NCBI RefSeq assembly: GCF_020731145.1
Contig: NZ_JAJFZN010000004.1
Coordinates: 310,001-374,000 of the forward strand
Direction: 5' to 3'
Length of the DNA: 64,000 nt
From: Sneathiella sp. HT1-7
Lineage (GTDB): Bacteria > Pseudomonadota > Alphaproteobacteria > Sneathiellales > Sneathiellaceae
The notes beneath the pieces are model-generated. The model was given only the letters and a program-made list of their open reading frames with translations. It did not search any database and had not been told where the DNA came from. Of this stretch, positions 39,394-48,340 are shown in pieces; within the stretch, counting starts at the first letter, position 1, and each line of letters opens with the position of its first letter. The translations under genes and the position numbers were made by a program.

Positions 39394-39618
39394 ATGATGA
39401 ATATCATTGAATTGCACCCCGATACGACAATCGATCTTTATAGTACGGCGCACGACCTGATTGCCCATCAGGGAGAGAACGCCGTTGACATGCTAACCGC
39501 GGAGGCAGATGCCCTGCGCCGGAATGATCAGGCCGAGGAAGACCTCTATGCCTGCATCGAGTTGATGCGTGTCGTAAATGAGCTTATCGACATGGAAGTT
39601 GCCGGTCCGATACATTAA
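39394..39618 (+). CDS. Small uncharacterised helical protein
   Basis: The frame begins at a TTG at 39361, but the ATG at 39394 has AAGGA upstream at good spacing, giving 75 residues. It is acidic and predicted helical (LIAHQGENAVDMLTAEADALRRNDQAEEDLYACIELMR). It has no signal or membrane span, and no family was recognised. A good terminator follows directly, which supports it being expressed. Confidence 0.6.
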   Translation: MMNIIELHPDTTIDLYSTAHDLIAHQGENAVDMLTAEADALRRNDQAEEDLYACIELMRVVNELIDMEVAGPIH

Positions 39619-39636
39619 TCAAACACGACAAGACGT

Positions 39637-39670
39637 TAAAAAAGGCGGCACTTAAAATGCCGCCTTTTTT
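39637..39670 (+). terminator. Intrinsic terminator after the small helical protein gene
   Basis: An A-rich run, then AAAGGCGGCA and TGCCGCCTTT form a 10-12 bp stem with a 7-base loop and a T6 run. The A-rich left side means it can also terminate the convergent leftward alcohol dehydrogenase transcript. Confidence 0.9.
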
Positions 39671-39690
39671 GTTCTGACTATATCAGACAC

Positions 39691-40740
39691 TCAGCTTTGC
39701 AGCACCACTCGGCCGACGACCTTACCGGCACGCAGATCCTCAAGTGTGTTATATGCTTCTTTCATTGGACGTGGTGTAATCATAAGCTCGCTAAGCTTGC
39801 CCGCCTTCGCGAGTTCCATCAATTCCCGCATTTCCCGCAAGTTGCCGACATAGCTGCCTTCCACCGAGATGGCCTTGATTGGGAACATTGGAATTGGCAT
39901 GCTAAACCCGCCACCAAAGAGGCCAACGATAACAAGCTTCCCGCCCTTGGCGAGCACTTTTGCGCCGAAGGCCGCGCTGCTTTCTGCACCGACAAAATCG
40001 ATGGTTGCATTCACACCGCCGCCAGTCATCCCCATAAAGCTTTTAAAGGCCGCGGGATCAGACGGATCAATCGCTTCAACGGCACCGGCTTTCAGGCCGG
40101 CCTCCCGCTTTGCCGGATCAATATCCGCGACGTAAATATCCGCATCGGTCACGGATTTGGCAATCGCCATCGCCGCAAGGCCAACGCCCCCCGCCCCGAT
40201 GATGAGCAGCTTGCCCCCATCCGTGCGGGATTTCACCTTGTTAAGCGCACTATATCCAGTCAGTCCGGAACACGTGTAAGTGCAGGCTAACTCCTTCGGG
40301 AGCGAGCCATAATCAAGAAGATAGCGAGAATGAGGTACAATCAGGGTATCAGAATATCCACCAGCGACATCTATGCCAAGTTGACGTGGACGATTGCAAA
40401 GCTGCTCCTCCCCTGAGGCGCAGATAGCACATTCGCCACACCCAATCCAGGGATAGACAACGCGCTTGTCACCGACCTTAACATCGGTCACATTTTCACC
40501 AACTGCGGTCACCGTTCCGACGATTTCATGACCGAGCGTGAACGGAAGTTCCCGTCCGCCCTTGATATTGAGCTGCTTGCCGTGGCCGAGATCGAAATGG
40601 CCTTCCCAGATGTGAATGTCACTATGACAAACTCCACAGGCCGTGACATCCATCAATACTTCATCGCCGCTTACACTTGGCGCCTCGCTGGTATTTTCCA
40701 CCAACGGGGCTCCATATTCCTCAAATTGATAGCTTTTCAT
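39691..40740 (-). CDS. Zinc-dependent alcohol dehydrogenase
   Basis: This medium-chain NAD(P)-dependent alcohol dehydrogenase is 349 residues. Catalytic zinc ligands are Cys 38 (TACGVCHSDIH) and His/Glu in TLGHEIVG. The structural zinc lobe is GCGECAICASGEEQLC. The Rossmann motif is GAGGVGLAAMAIA. It sits 32 bases downstream of an aldehyde dehydrogenase in the same direction, so the pair can oxidise an alcohol to its acid. Confidence 0.92.
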   Translation of the reverse strand: MKSYQFEEYGAPLVENTSEAPSVSGDEVLMDVTACGVCHSDIHIWEGHFDLGHGKQLNIKGGRELPFTLGHEIVGTVTAVGENVTDVKVGDKRVVYPWIGCGECAICASGEEQLCNRPRQLGIDVAGGYSDTLIVPHSRYLLDYGSLPKELACTYTCSGLTGYSALNKVKSRTDGGKLLIIGAGGVGLAAMAIAKSVTDADIYVADIDPAKREAGLKAGAVEAIDPSDPAAFKSFMGMTGGGVNATIDFVGAESSAAFGAKVLAKGGKLVIVGLFGGGFSMPIPMFPIKAISVEGSYVGNLREMRELMELAKAGKLSELMITPRPMKEAYNTLEDLRAGKVVGRVVLQS

Positions 40741-40772
40741 TTTTTCCTCCCAGATTTCTTGTTTTTCAGCGA

Positions 40773-42278
40773 TCAGGCAATATTGATCCAGGTTGTTTTC
40801 AGCTGTGTATATTTTTCAAGAGCATGGAGGGAACGGTCGCGCCCATTACCGGACTGCTTATAACCACCAAACGGCGTGGACATATCGACATCATCATATG
40901 TGTTGACCCAGACAGTACCGGCACGCAGGGACTGTGCAAGTTGATGCGCCTTGGAAATATCCCGTGTCCAGACGGACGCGGCCAGGCCATAGATCGTATC
41001 GTTGGCGATGTTAATTCCCTCTTCCATATCTTTAAAGGTAATGGCACTGACAACCGGACCGAAGATTTCTTCCTGCGCGATGGTCATATCATTGGAAACA
41101 CCATCGAAAATCGTTGGCTCGATATAGAAACCGCCGGTTTCCTGACGGACCTGCTTACCACCGTAATGCAGTTTCGCGCCTTCTTCCTGACCTTTGTTGA
41201 TATACCCCATCACGCGATCTGTCTGGGATTTGTCCACCATAGCGCCGATAACTGTCTTTGCATCCAAAGGATCACCGGGCTGCAATGTTTTCGCGACATT
41301 TGCGATCTTTTCAACCAATTCGTCCTTGACGCTGTCCTGAACGACAATACGGGAAGCGGCGGTGCAAACTTCACCCTGATTGAAGAAGACACCCATGGCA
41401 ATTTTCTTCGCCGCGAGATCAAGGTCAGCGTCCGCCATCACGATGCTTGGGCTTTTGCCGCCGCATTCAAGACCAACTGCTTTAAGGTTGCTTTCTCCCG
41501 AATAGCGCATGAATAGCTTACCGACCTCGGTCGAGCCAGTGAACGCCAGAGCATCCACATCCATATGACGGCCGAGCGCCTGACCCGCGGTTTCACCAAA
41601 GCCGGGAAGGACGTTGAAGACCCCTGCTGGAATTCCTGCCTCAATCGCAAGTTCCGCGACGCGAAGCGCAGTAAGCGGTGACTGCTCAGCTGGTTTCATG
41701 ACAACGCTATTACCCGCCGCAAGCGCCGGTGCAAATTTCCACGCACCCATCAAAAGCGGGAAATTCCAGGGAACAACGCAGGCAACAACACCAATAGGCT
41801 CGCGTGTAATCAACGCAAGGGAGCGGCGGCGATCTGTCGGGGCGATTTCGTCATAAACCTTGTCGATTGCCTCTGCGTACCAGGAAATACTGCCTGCCGA
41901 ACCTGGAATATCAACGGCACCCGCCCATTTTACGGGTTTGCCCATATCAAGGCACTCCAACAGCGCCAGTTCGTCCTTGTTCTTCATGATCAGACCGGCA
42001 AATTTCTGTAAAACGGCTTTTCGTTTGGCCGGTGCCGCGCGGGACCATGCGCCGGAGTTAAAGGCCGCCCGGGCCGCACTTACGGCGCGATTGACATCTT
42101 CAACATCACAGGCAGCAACCTGCGTAAGGACACGGCCGTCAACGGGGCTGACGCAATCAAACGTTTTACCGGAGGCGGCATCAACATATTCGCCATTGAT
42201 AAAGGCCTTGTTGCGAATTGAAATCTGGCTTTCGAGTTTCTGCCAATCTTCACGTGTAGGAGCTGGTGCTGCGGACAT
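40773..42278 (-). CDS. NAD(P)+-dependent aldehyde dehydrogenase
   Basis: This is an aldehyde dehydrogenase superfamily member of 501 residues. Catalytic Cys 305 is in FNQGEVCTAASR and the general-base Glu in GLECGGKSPSIV. The cofactor loop is FTGSTEVGK and the C-terminal oligomerisation motif is YGGYKQSGNGRD-like. The N-terminus and SAGSISWYAEAIDKVYDE resemble PuuC/aminobutyraldehyde-type enzymes, but the substrate is undecided. It is transcribed away from a LysR regulator that probably controls it. Confidence 0.92.
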   Translation of the reverse strand: MSAAPAPTREDWQKLESQISIRNKAFINGEYVDAASGKTFDCVSPVDGRVLTQVAACDVEDVNRAVSAARAAFNSGAWSRAAPAKRKAVLQKFAGLIMKNKDELALLECLDMGKPVKWAGAVDIPGSAGSISWYAEAIDKVYDEIAPTDRRRSLALITREPIGVVACVVPWNFPLLMGAWKFAPALAAGNSVVMKPAEQSPLTALRVAELAIEAGIPAGVFNVLPGFGETAGQALGRHMDVDALAFTGSTEVGKLFMRYSGESNLKAVGLECGGKSPSIVMADADLDLAAKKIAMGVFFNQGEVCTAASRIVVQDSVKDELVEKIANVAKTLQPGDPLDAKTVIGAMVDKSQTDRVMGYINKGQEEGAKLHYGGKQVRQETGGFYIEPTIFDGVSNDMTIAQEEIFGPVVSAITFKDMEEGINIANDTIYGLAASVWTRDISKAHQLAQSLRAGTVWVNTYDDVDMSTPFGGYKQSGNGRDRSLHALEKYTQLKTTWINIA

Positions 42279-42383
42279 GCTATTTCCTCTTTTATCTTAT
42301 TGATGTCAGACATGATTTAATTTTGGCACGAGCATAAACAATGCCCTGCCATCGTGAAAGAGTTAGTTTGCGTGACATATAAA

Positions 42384-42399
42384 TTTTTACTTGTAAATT
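42384..42399. promoter_or_regulatory. Dyad in the aldh-lysR intergenic region
   Basis: TTTAC-TT-GTAAA at 42386-42397 is a perfect short inverted repeat in the AT-rich divergent spacer (42279-42485). It is a candidate LysR box of the T-N11-A kind. Confidence 0.35.
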
Positions 42400-42485
42400 T
42401 TTTGCTGAAACGCTCCTGACTTTTACTGCATTGTAATATATAACTCTTTTTTACTAAATCCAATTATTATCAATAGGATAAGTTT

Positions 42486-43406
42486 ATGGTGCCGGGAAAT
42501 TTAAATCTGACCCAGCTTCAGACATTTCTCTGGGTCGCCTCTCTACACAGTTTCCGGAAAACCGCGGAAAAAATGAACACCACGCAACCAGCGATTTCCG
42601 CCCGAATTGCGCGACTTGAAGAGACGTTAGGTGTTCGGTTATTCGAACGTGAAACTGGCGTTATCCGTATGACAGCCAAAGGCCTCGAGCTTTTCCCCTA
42701 TGCGGAAAAGCTTCTCATGACATCTGCGCAACTCGTTGATCGCATTGGTCAGGAAGAAAATCTTACCGGCATTTTACGCCTGGGAGTTTCAGAGACGATT
42801 GTACATACATGGCTTCCTGATTTTATTGCCAGCCTGCATCAGAAATTTCCGGCGATAGAGGTGGAAATAATGGTTGATACAACACCCAACCTTCGACAGG
42901 AACTCATCGACAGATCACTCGACTTTGCTTTTCTAATGGGCCCGATCTCCGACTTTAAAATAGAAAACCATGATCTTATCGAGTTCGAGGTTATATGGGC
43001 TGCCGCACCTTCCCTCAAAATTGACCAAAATATTCCGCTCCCCCTTGACGAACTGGCCAACAATCCTCTCATTACCTATTCCCGAAATACACGCCCTTTT
43101 GCGGATCTTGCCCGGCAACTTAGGAAAAACACGGACTTACCTGCGCGTATATTCCCCTGCAGCTCCCTTGCTGCCATCCTGAAAATGGCACTGGATGGTC
43201 TTGGGGTGGCGTCTCTCCCCCGCAGGTTGATTGAAAAAGAGCTCGAAAAGGGCACTTTAATTGAAATTGACTGTGACTGGCGTCCACCAAACCTGAAATT
43301 CACCGCCTCCTATCCTATGGAACCCTATAACCCGGTAACGGAAAAATTCATCCAACACGCGCTTGAAGTTACCGAGGAATACAAAAAAAAGACCGGAATT
43401 GAATAA
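42486..43406 (+). CDS. LysR family transcriptional regulator
   Basis: This is a 306-residue LysR regulator. The winged helix-turn-helix is LNLTQLQTFLWVASLHSFRKTAEKMNTTQPAISARIARLEETLGVRLF. It is followed by the two-lobed effector domain (GILRLGVSETIVHTWLPDF). It is divergent from the aldehyde/alcohol dehydrogenase pair, the usual arrangement for autoregulation and control of the neighbouring operon. Confidence 0.94.
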   Translation: MVPGNLNLTQLQTFLWVASLHSFRKTAEKMNTTQPAISARIARLEETLGVRLFERETGVIRMTAKGLELFPYAEKLLMTSAQLVDRIGQEENLTGILRLGVSETIVHTWLPDFIASLHQKFPAIEVEIMVDTTPNLRQELIDRSLDFAFLMGPISDFKIENHDLIEFEVIWAAAPSLKIDQNIPLPLDELANNPLITYSRNTRPFADLARQLRKNTDLPARIFPCSSLAAILKMALDGLGVASLPRRLIEKELEKGTLIEIDCDWRPPNLKFTASYPMEPYNPVTEKFIQHALEVTEEYKKKTGIE

Positions 43407-43639
43407 TAAGTCGCGATAAGAATCGATATTTATACCCTCTGCCCTCAATTTCCTAAGTATTGGTCTCATGGTGGAAAATTTGGCAAAAAAAGGCGTATTT
43501 ACGCTATTATTTAGATTAGCAAACGTATAATATTACAGAATAATGACGAAACCGGGTTGTCGATCGGGATCGCCATTATCACATAATAACCCTCCTGAGG
43601 CGGCGGGTTTGAGCATTTGAGTAAAATATAGAGAGAACG

Positions 43640-43840
43640 ATGAGTACTTACGTTTTTTCCGTTTATCATGCTGAAGCGCGGGATGCGCTGAAAAACAATC
43701 AGGAACATCCACATATTTCGATGCGCTGGGCCACGCCCTGTCGTTTCGCCATCGAGGCCGAAAATCCTCGGGAAGCGGAAAACTGCATCACAAAGAAATA
43801 TCCGCATGATAAGGGGTTTGTGACCAGACGTTTGAACTGA
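43640..43840 (+). CDS. Small uncharacterised protein
   Basis: This 66-residue frame with GAGA upstream of its ATG has an ordinary amino acid composition (YHAEARDALKNNQEHP, ENPREAENCITKKYPHDKGF). It has no membrane span or signal, and no family was recognised. It stands alone between the LysR gene and an enoyl-CoA hydratase. A real small gene is likely but not certain. The 230 bases before it show no other gene. Confidence 0.5.
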   Translation: MSTYVFSVYHAEARDALKNNQEHPHISMRWATPCRFAIEAENPREAENCITKKYPHDKGFVTRRLN

Positions 43841-43943
43841 CAGGCGCGTCTGTTCAAAAAAACTTCAACTGGACGGCTTGTTTACCGTACCATACTGATG
43901 TCGCGCGCACCCTGCCGCGATTGAACTATGGCAACGGATAAAA

Positions 43944-44717
43944 ATGACAAAAGAACAAAAAATAATTACCGAGATAAACGGCCCCGTAACCACCATCATT
44001 ATCAACCGGCCTGAGGTGAGAAACGCCCTGGATCAGGAAACGTCTGACCTGTTGGCGCAGGCCTTTCGCGACTTCGACGCAGATGACTCCCAACGGGTTG
44101 GAGTAGTGACGGGCGCAGGCGGCGCCTTTTGTGCCGGTGCGGATTTGAAGGAAACGGCAACACGGGTGGATTACAAGGCCTGGGCTGGTCATCCGGAAGG
44201 TCCCTTTCACGCCCCGCTATCCAAGCCTCTGATTGCTGCTGTGGCGGGCCACGCCTGCGCTGGTGGTATGGGTCTCGCCCTTTACTGCGATATCCGCATT
44301 GCAGAAGAAACCGCTATTTTCGGAATTTTCTGCCGCCGTTGGGGTGTCCCGATGAGCGATGGGACCACGGTTCGGCTCCCGCGCGTTATCGGAATGGGGC
44401 CAGCACTCGACATGATGCTGACCGGCCGACCTGTCCCCGCAAATGAGGCTCTTTCGATGGGGCTGGCAACACGGGTGGTTCCAACGGGCACCGGGCGCGC
44501 AGCGGCGGAAAAACTGGCGCTCCAGATCGCGGAATTCCCGCAAATCGCCATGCTCTCAGACCGCGAAAGCGTTTATATGCAGGAAGGAAAAACAGATGCG
44601 GAGGCCATTCATTTCGAAATGGTCGCTGCGGAGGAAGCAAAACAGAAAGAAGCGCAAGTCGGTGCCGCACGCTTTGCCGCGGGTGAAGGCCGACATGGTG
44701 ACTTCAACAAGCCTTAA
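43944..44717 (+). CDS. Enoyl-CoA hydratase/isomerase family protein
   Basis: This crotonase-fold protein is 257 residues. The oxyanion segments are GGAFCAGADLKETA and VAGHACAGGMGLALYCDIRIA. The second acid segment is CRRWGVPMSDGTTVRLPR. In this last motif the Glu of true hydratases is replaced by Ser/Asp, so the reaction may differ (isomerase or other crotonase). It ends in a 4-base convergent overlap with the Lrp-type gene. Confidence 0.88.
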   Translation: MTKEQKIITEINGPVTTIIINRPEVRNALDQETSDLLAQAFRDFDADDSQRVGVVTGAGGAFCAGADLKETATRVDYKAWAGHPEGPFHAPLSKPLIAAVAGHACAGGMGLALYCDIRIAEETAIFGIFCRRWGVPMSDGTTVRLPRVIGMGPALDMMLTGRPVPANEALSMGLATRVVPTGTGRAAAEKLALQIAEFPQIAMLSDRESVYMQEGKTDAEAIHFEMVAAEEAKQKEAQVGAARFAAGEGRHGDFNKP

Positions 44718-45169
44718 GTGACCGGATAACCTTTCCAGGACTTGATCGCCCTAAGCGCAAAAGTTGACCGCATACTCGCCACATGAGGCAGCTTTGCCAG
44801 ACAGTTGCGATGAATGCGGTCATAATCCGGCACGTTCCGAGCGGCCACCCGGATTATGTAATCTGCCCCTCCCGTTGTCAGATGACATTCGAGAATTTCG
44901 TCATAGGTCATGACAGCCTTTTCGAAGAGATTAAGCGTTTCCTGGCTTTGGGACGTCAGGGAGATTTCAACAAAAACGTCAACTTCAAGCCCGAGCGCGT
45001 GTTTATCGAGCCGCGCAGCATATCCATCGATAACCCCCGCAGCTTCCAGCATCTTGATGCGGCGATGACAGGCGGAAAGCGAAAGATTGACCTGTCCGGC
45101 TATCTCGGAAATCGGCTTGTCAGAGTCGATCTGCAGTTCAGATAATATTTTACGATCAAAGTGATCTAT
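44714..45169 (-). CDS. Lrp/AsnC family regulator with apparent ATA start
   Basis: The plain ATG-initiated frame begins at 45052 and lacks a DNA-binding domain. However, the frame continues upstream and encodes a full Lrp helix-turn-helix (DHFDRKILSELQ, ISEIAGQVNLSLSACHRRIKMLEAAG). No ATG, GTG or TTG is in frame between the upstream stop and this domain. The codon at 45169-45167 is ATA, with AGGA nine bases before it. This gives 151 residues, the normal Lrp length, including the RAM domain. It is divergent from ald and probably its regulator (AldR-like). Alternatives are a start-codon mutation making it a pseudogene, or a sequence error. Confidence 0.8.
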   Translation of the reverse strand: MDHFDRKILSELQIDSDKPISEIAGQVNLSLSACHRRIKMLEAAGVIDGYAARLDKHALGLEVDVFVEISLTSQSQETLNLFEKAVMTYDEILECHLTTGGADYIIRVAARNVPDYDRIHRNCLAKLPHVASMRSTFALRAIKSWKGYPVT

Positions 45170-45312
45170 TGAATAATTTCCTGAAATTCGCGTTGAAACC
45201 CGGATTTTACACCAGAAAAAGGCATTAAGGAAATAAATTTCGGAAAAAATATCAGCGAGAAAAAGCTATACTTTCCGTATCAATTTATTCTTCTAATTAG
45301 GGAGCGAAAGGC

Positions 45313-46431
45313 ATGATCGTTGGAACGCCAAAAGAAATTAAAAACCATGAGTATCGCGTCGGGCTGACGCCGGAAAGTGCCGGAGAGCTCGTCGCGCATG
45401 GACATGAAGTGCTAGTTGAGACCGACGCCGGCAAAGGCATTGGTGCCCTCAATGACGCCTATGAAACAGTTGGCGCGAAGATCGTCGACACAGCAGAAGA
45501 AATATTCGCCCGTGCGGATATGGTCGTTAAAGTAAAAGAACCACAACCGGCTGAACGCGCCATGCTGCGCGAAGGCCAGATCCTTTATACCTACCTCCAC
45601 CTCGCTCCCGATCCGGAACAAACCCATGACCTGGTTAAATCCGGTGCCGTCTGCATCGCTTATGAAACAGTAACAGACAACAATGGCGGCCTCCCTCTCC
45701 TGAAACCCATGAGCCAGGTTGCAGGCCGCATGTCCGTGCAGGCGGGCGCCACAGCACTTGAAAAAGCCCATGGTGGGCGCGGTGTTTTGCTCGGCGGTGT
45801 GCCGGGCGTTGCACCGGGTAAAGTTGTCATCATCGGTGGCGGCGTTGTCGGCTTTAACGCGGCGCAGATGGCCATTGGCCTTCATGCGGATGTCACCATC
45901 CTCGATCGCAATCCGTTGACCCTAGAGCGACTGGAAAACCACTTTGAATCCTCCGCCAAGGTTATCTACTCCACCAACGCCCTGCTTGAACGACTGGTGA
46001 TGGAGGCTGATCTTGTCATCGGCGCGGTACTTATTCCGGGCGCGGCGGCACCAAAACTGGTGACCAAGGAGATGCTGAAGACCATGCAGGACGGATCGGT
46101 CATTGTCGATGTCGCGATCGATCAGGGCGGCTGTTTTGAAACCTCCAAAGCAACCACCCACGCGGATCCGACCTATGTGATCGACGGTGTTGTTCATTAT
46201 TGCGTCGCCAATATGCCAGGCGGCGTTGCCCGCACCTCAACCTACGCACTCAACAATGTCACCCTGCCCCATGCTCTCAAAATTGCGGACAAAGGCTGGA
46301 AACAAGCACTGAAAAGCGATCCACATCTCGCGAATGGCCTCAATGTATGGAACGGCAAGATCACTTGCGAACCCGTCGCGCATGACCTCGGTCTAGACTA
46401 TACGCCAGTTGACGTCGCGCTTCAGAGCTGA
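45313..46431 (+). CDS. ald: Alanine dehydrogenase
   Basis: This NAD-dependent enzyme interconverts alanine with pyruvate and ammonia. Its 372 residues begin with [25 protein letters not shown], including substrate-binding Arg 15. The sequence continues with Lys 74 in [10 protein letters not shown], catalytic His 96 in YTYLHLAPD, and the Rossmann motif [18 protein letters not shown]. The start has GGAGCG upstream. The Lrp-type gene on the other strand probably controls it through the AT-rich 140-base spacer. Confidence 0.97.
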   Translation: MIVGTPKEIKNHEYRVGLTPESAGELVAHGHEVLVETDAGKGIGALNDAYETVGAKIVDTAEEIFARADMVVKVKEPQPAERAMLREGQILYTYLHLAPDPEQTHDLVKSGAVCIAYETVTDNNGGLPLLKPMSQVAGRMSVQAGATALEKAHGGRGVLLGGVPGVAPGKVVIIGGGVVGFNAAQMAIGLHADVTILDRNPLTLERLENHFESSAKVIYSTNALLERLVMEADLVIGAVLIPGAAAPKLVTKEMLKTMQDGSVIVDVAIDQGGCFETSKATTHADPTYVIDGVVHYCVANMPGGVARTSTYALNNVTLPHALKIADKGWKQALKSDPHLANGLNVWNGKITCEPVAHDLGLDYTPVDVALQS

Positions 46432-46507
46432 AAGGCAGGATTGCAATTAGGCGCCCAAAAAAAGCTGCCGGAGAACGTCTGTCATTTGATGATGATAAGG
46501 GGATGCG

Positions 46508-47323
46508 CTATAGGCCGTCGGGTTTGCCACTCACCGGCACATCCCCTTGATTAGTTCTTGCTATGGGAACGATAACTAGGCCCTTTTCGGCCAAGCCATG
46601 AAACGCCCGAATGCCATAGCAGCGGGCGAGATTGTCTGCCGTCAAGACGTCTTTGGCGGCGCCCTCCGCCGCAATGACAGTATCGTGCAACAACACAAGC
46701 CTGTCGCAATAACGCGCGGCGAGCGTCAGGTCATGCATCACAACAACGACACTCTTACCCGAATGTGCGAGATGTGAGAGTCGGTCCATCACATCGATAG
46801 CATGGCCAGGGTCTAGCCCGCTGATCGGCTCATCTGCCAGCAGAACATCGGGCTCACCTGCCATCGCCCGCGCGAGAAGTACGCGGGACCGCTCCCCTCC
46901 GGATAATTGCTCGACCGGACGGTGACGGAATTCAAGGATATCACAAGCCTCCATTGCCCGCGTGACCGCCTGCCGATCAACATCAGTCAGGGCACGCCAT
47001 CGCCCTTGATGCGGGAGGCGTCCGAGTGCGACCAGCGCTTGCACCGTTACATCCCAGTGAATTTCCCCTGATTGCGGAAGATAGGACAGTGACCGGGCAA
47101 GTATTTCAGGGTCGACCTGATGGCGTGGGCGGCCATCAATATAAATGTCCCCCTTGTCCGGATCCAGCAGTCCGGCAATACAGCGAAGAAGCGTTGTCTT
47201 TCCCGAACCGTTCGGACCAATCAGTCCCACAATTTCTCCGTTACTGATGTTTAGTGTAATCTCCTCAAGAACTTTACGCTGGCCGAAGGATTTGGAGAGC
47301 GACCGTATCGATACTGGCGTCAT
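46508..47323 (-). CDS. btuD: Cobalamin ABC transporter ATPase (BtuD-like)
   Basis: This is an FecCD/BtuCD-type ATPase, 271 residues. It has Walker A GPNGSGKTTLL, signature QLSGGERSRVLLARAM, Walker B VLLADEPISGLDP and switch His in VVMHDLTLAARY. It overlaps the permease gene by four bases and is the last gene of the operon that begins with a riboswitch-controlled BtuB. Cobalamin is therefore the likely cargo rather than heme or siderophore. Confidence 0.93.
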   Translation of the reverse strand: MTPVSIRSLSKSFGQRKVLEEITLNISNGEIVGLIGPNGSGKTTLLRCIAGLLDPDKGDIYIDGRPRHQVDPEILARSLSYLPQSGEIHWDVTVQALVALGRLPHQGRWRALTDVDRQAVTRAMEACDILEFRHRPVEQLSGGERSRVLLARAMAGEPDVLLADEPISGLDPGHAIDVMDRLSHLAHSGKSVVVVMHDLTLAARYCDRLVLLHDTVIAAEGAAKDVLTADNLARCYGIRAFHGLAEKGLVIVPIARTNQGDVPVSGKPDGL

Positions 47324-48333
47324 GAAAGCTCCTTCCTCTGACGCAGAACAAGATATAGGAAGAACGGCGCGCCGATCAGGGCTGTCAGAACACCAATTTT
47401 GAGCTCACGACCGGGGGATAGCAGCCGTACGGCCACATCCGCAGTCAGGGTCAAGGCAGCTCCGCCAAAGGCGCTTGCAGGCAAAAGACGGCTGGGACGG
47501 TTTCCCGTCAAACGGCGAAGTAAATGCGGAACAACCAGCCCGACAAATCCGATGGCACCGGCCACTGATGTTGCCGCGCCAACAGATAGTGCCGTGCCAA
47601 AAATAAGCCGTCGCCGAACTTTACCTAGATTAAAACCCATCGTCTGCGCCGCGTCCTCCCCCAGTGTTAAAGCATCAAGCGGTCGCGCGATCGTCATCAA
47701 GACAAGGCAGCCTAGAAAGATAAATGGTGCCGACAGCCAGACATGCTCAAAACTCCGATCGGCGAGCGACCCCATCAGCCAGAACATGATCTCCAGCGCG
47801 GCGAAGGGGTTCTCCGCCATATTCAAAGCAAGGGACGTAAGGGCTGCGGCAAAGCTAGTCACCGCGACACCCGCCAGTATAAACGTTAGCGGGCTATTTG
47901 ATCGACCCGCAAGGAGGTGTACAACCAAAACGCCTAACCCTGCGCCCAGCATCCCCCCCAGCGGCAGGGCGAGCGCAAATAACCCGGCAAGACCGAAATA
48001 AAAGGCAATCACCGCCCCGAGGGACGCAGAAGCCGACACACCGATAATGCCCGGCTCCGCCAGCGGGTTGCGCAAGTATCCCTGAAGCGCGGCTCCCGTC
48101 AAGCCCAGCGTCGCCCCAACCATCAGACCCAATATGGCGCGAGGAAGTCTTATCTCGAAGAATATCAGCGACGCCGTCACGGCCTCACCTGAGAAGATTG
48201 CGCGTAGAAGTTCAAATGGATTTATCGATGCCGGCCCCACCAGCAGTGATGCCAAGAAGGCAACAATGACCGCTATCGCCAATACGAAAAACAAAATTGG
48301 TATTCTGATTAAATATTGCTCTTTTCGCATCAC
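47320..48333 (-). CDS. btuC: Cobalamin ABC transporter permease (BtuC-like)
   Basis: This FecCD-family inner-membrane permease is 337 residues with about ten hydrophobic helices. It has RLPRAILGLMVGATLGLTGAALQGYLRNPLAEPGIIGVSASASLGA, the family's signature region, and GFVGLVVPHLLRRLTGNRPSRLLPASA for ATPase contact. It lies between btuF and btuD in the B12 operon. Confidence 0.93.
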   Translation of the reverse strand: MMRKEQYLIRIPILFFVLAIAVIVAFLASLLVGPASINPFELLRAIFSGEAVTASLIFFEIRLPRAILGLMVGATLGLTGAALQGYLRNPLAEPGIIGVSASASLGAVIAFYFGLAGLFALALPLGGMLGAGLGVLVVHLLAGRSNSPLTFILAGVAVTSFAAALTSLALNMAENPFAALEIMFWLMGSLADRSFEHVWLSAPFIFLGCLVLMTIARPLDALTLGEDAAQTMGFNLGKVRRRLIFGTALSVGAATSVAGAIGFVGLVVPHLLRRLTGNRPSRLLPASAFGGAALTLTADVAVRLLSPGRELKIGVLTALIGAPFFLYLVLRQRKELS

Positions 48334-48340
48334 CGACGAC

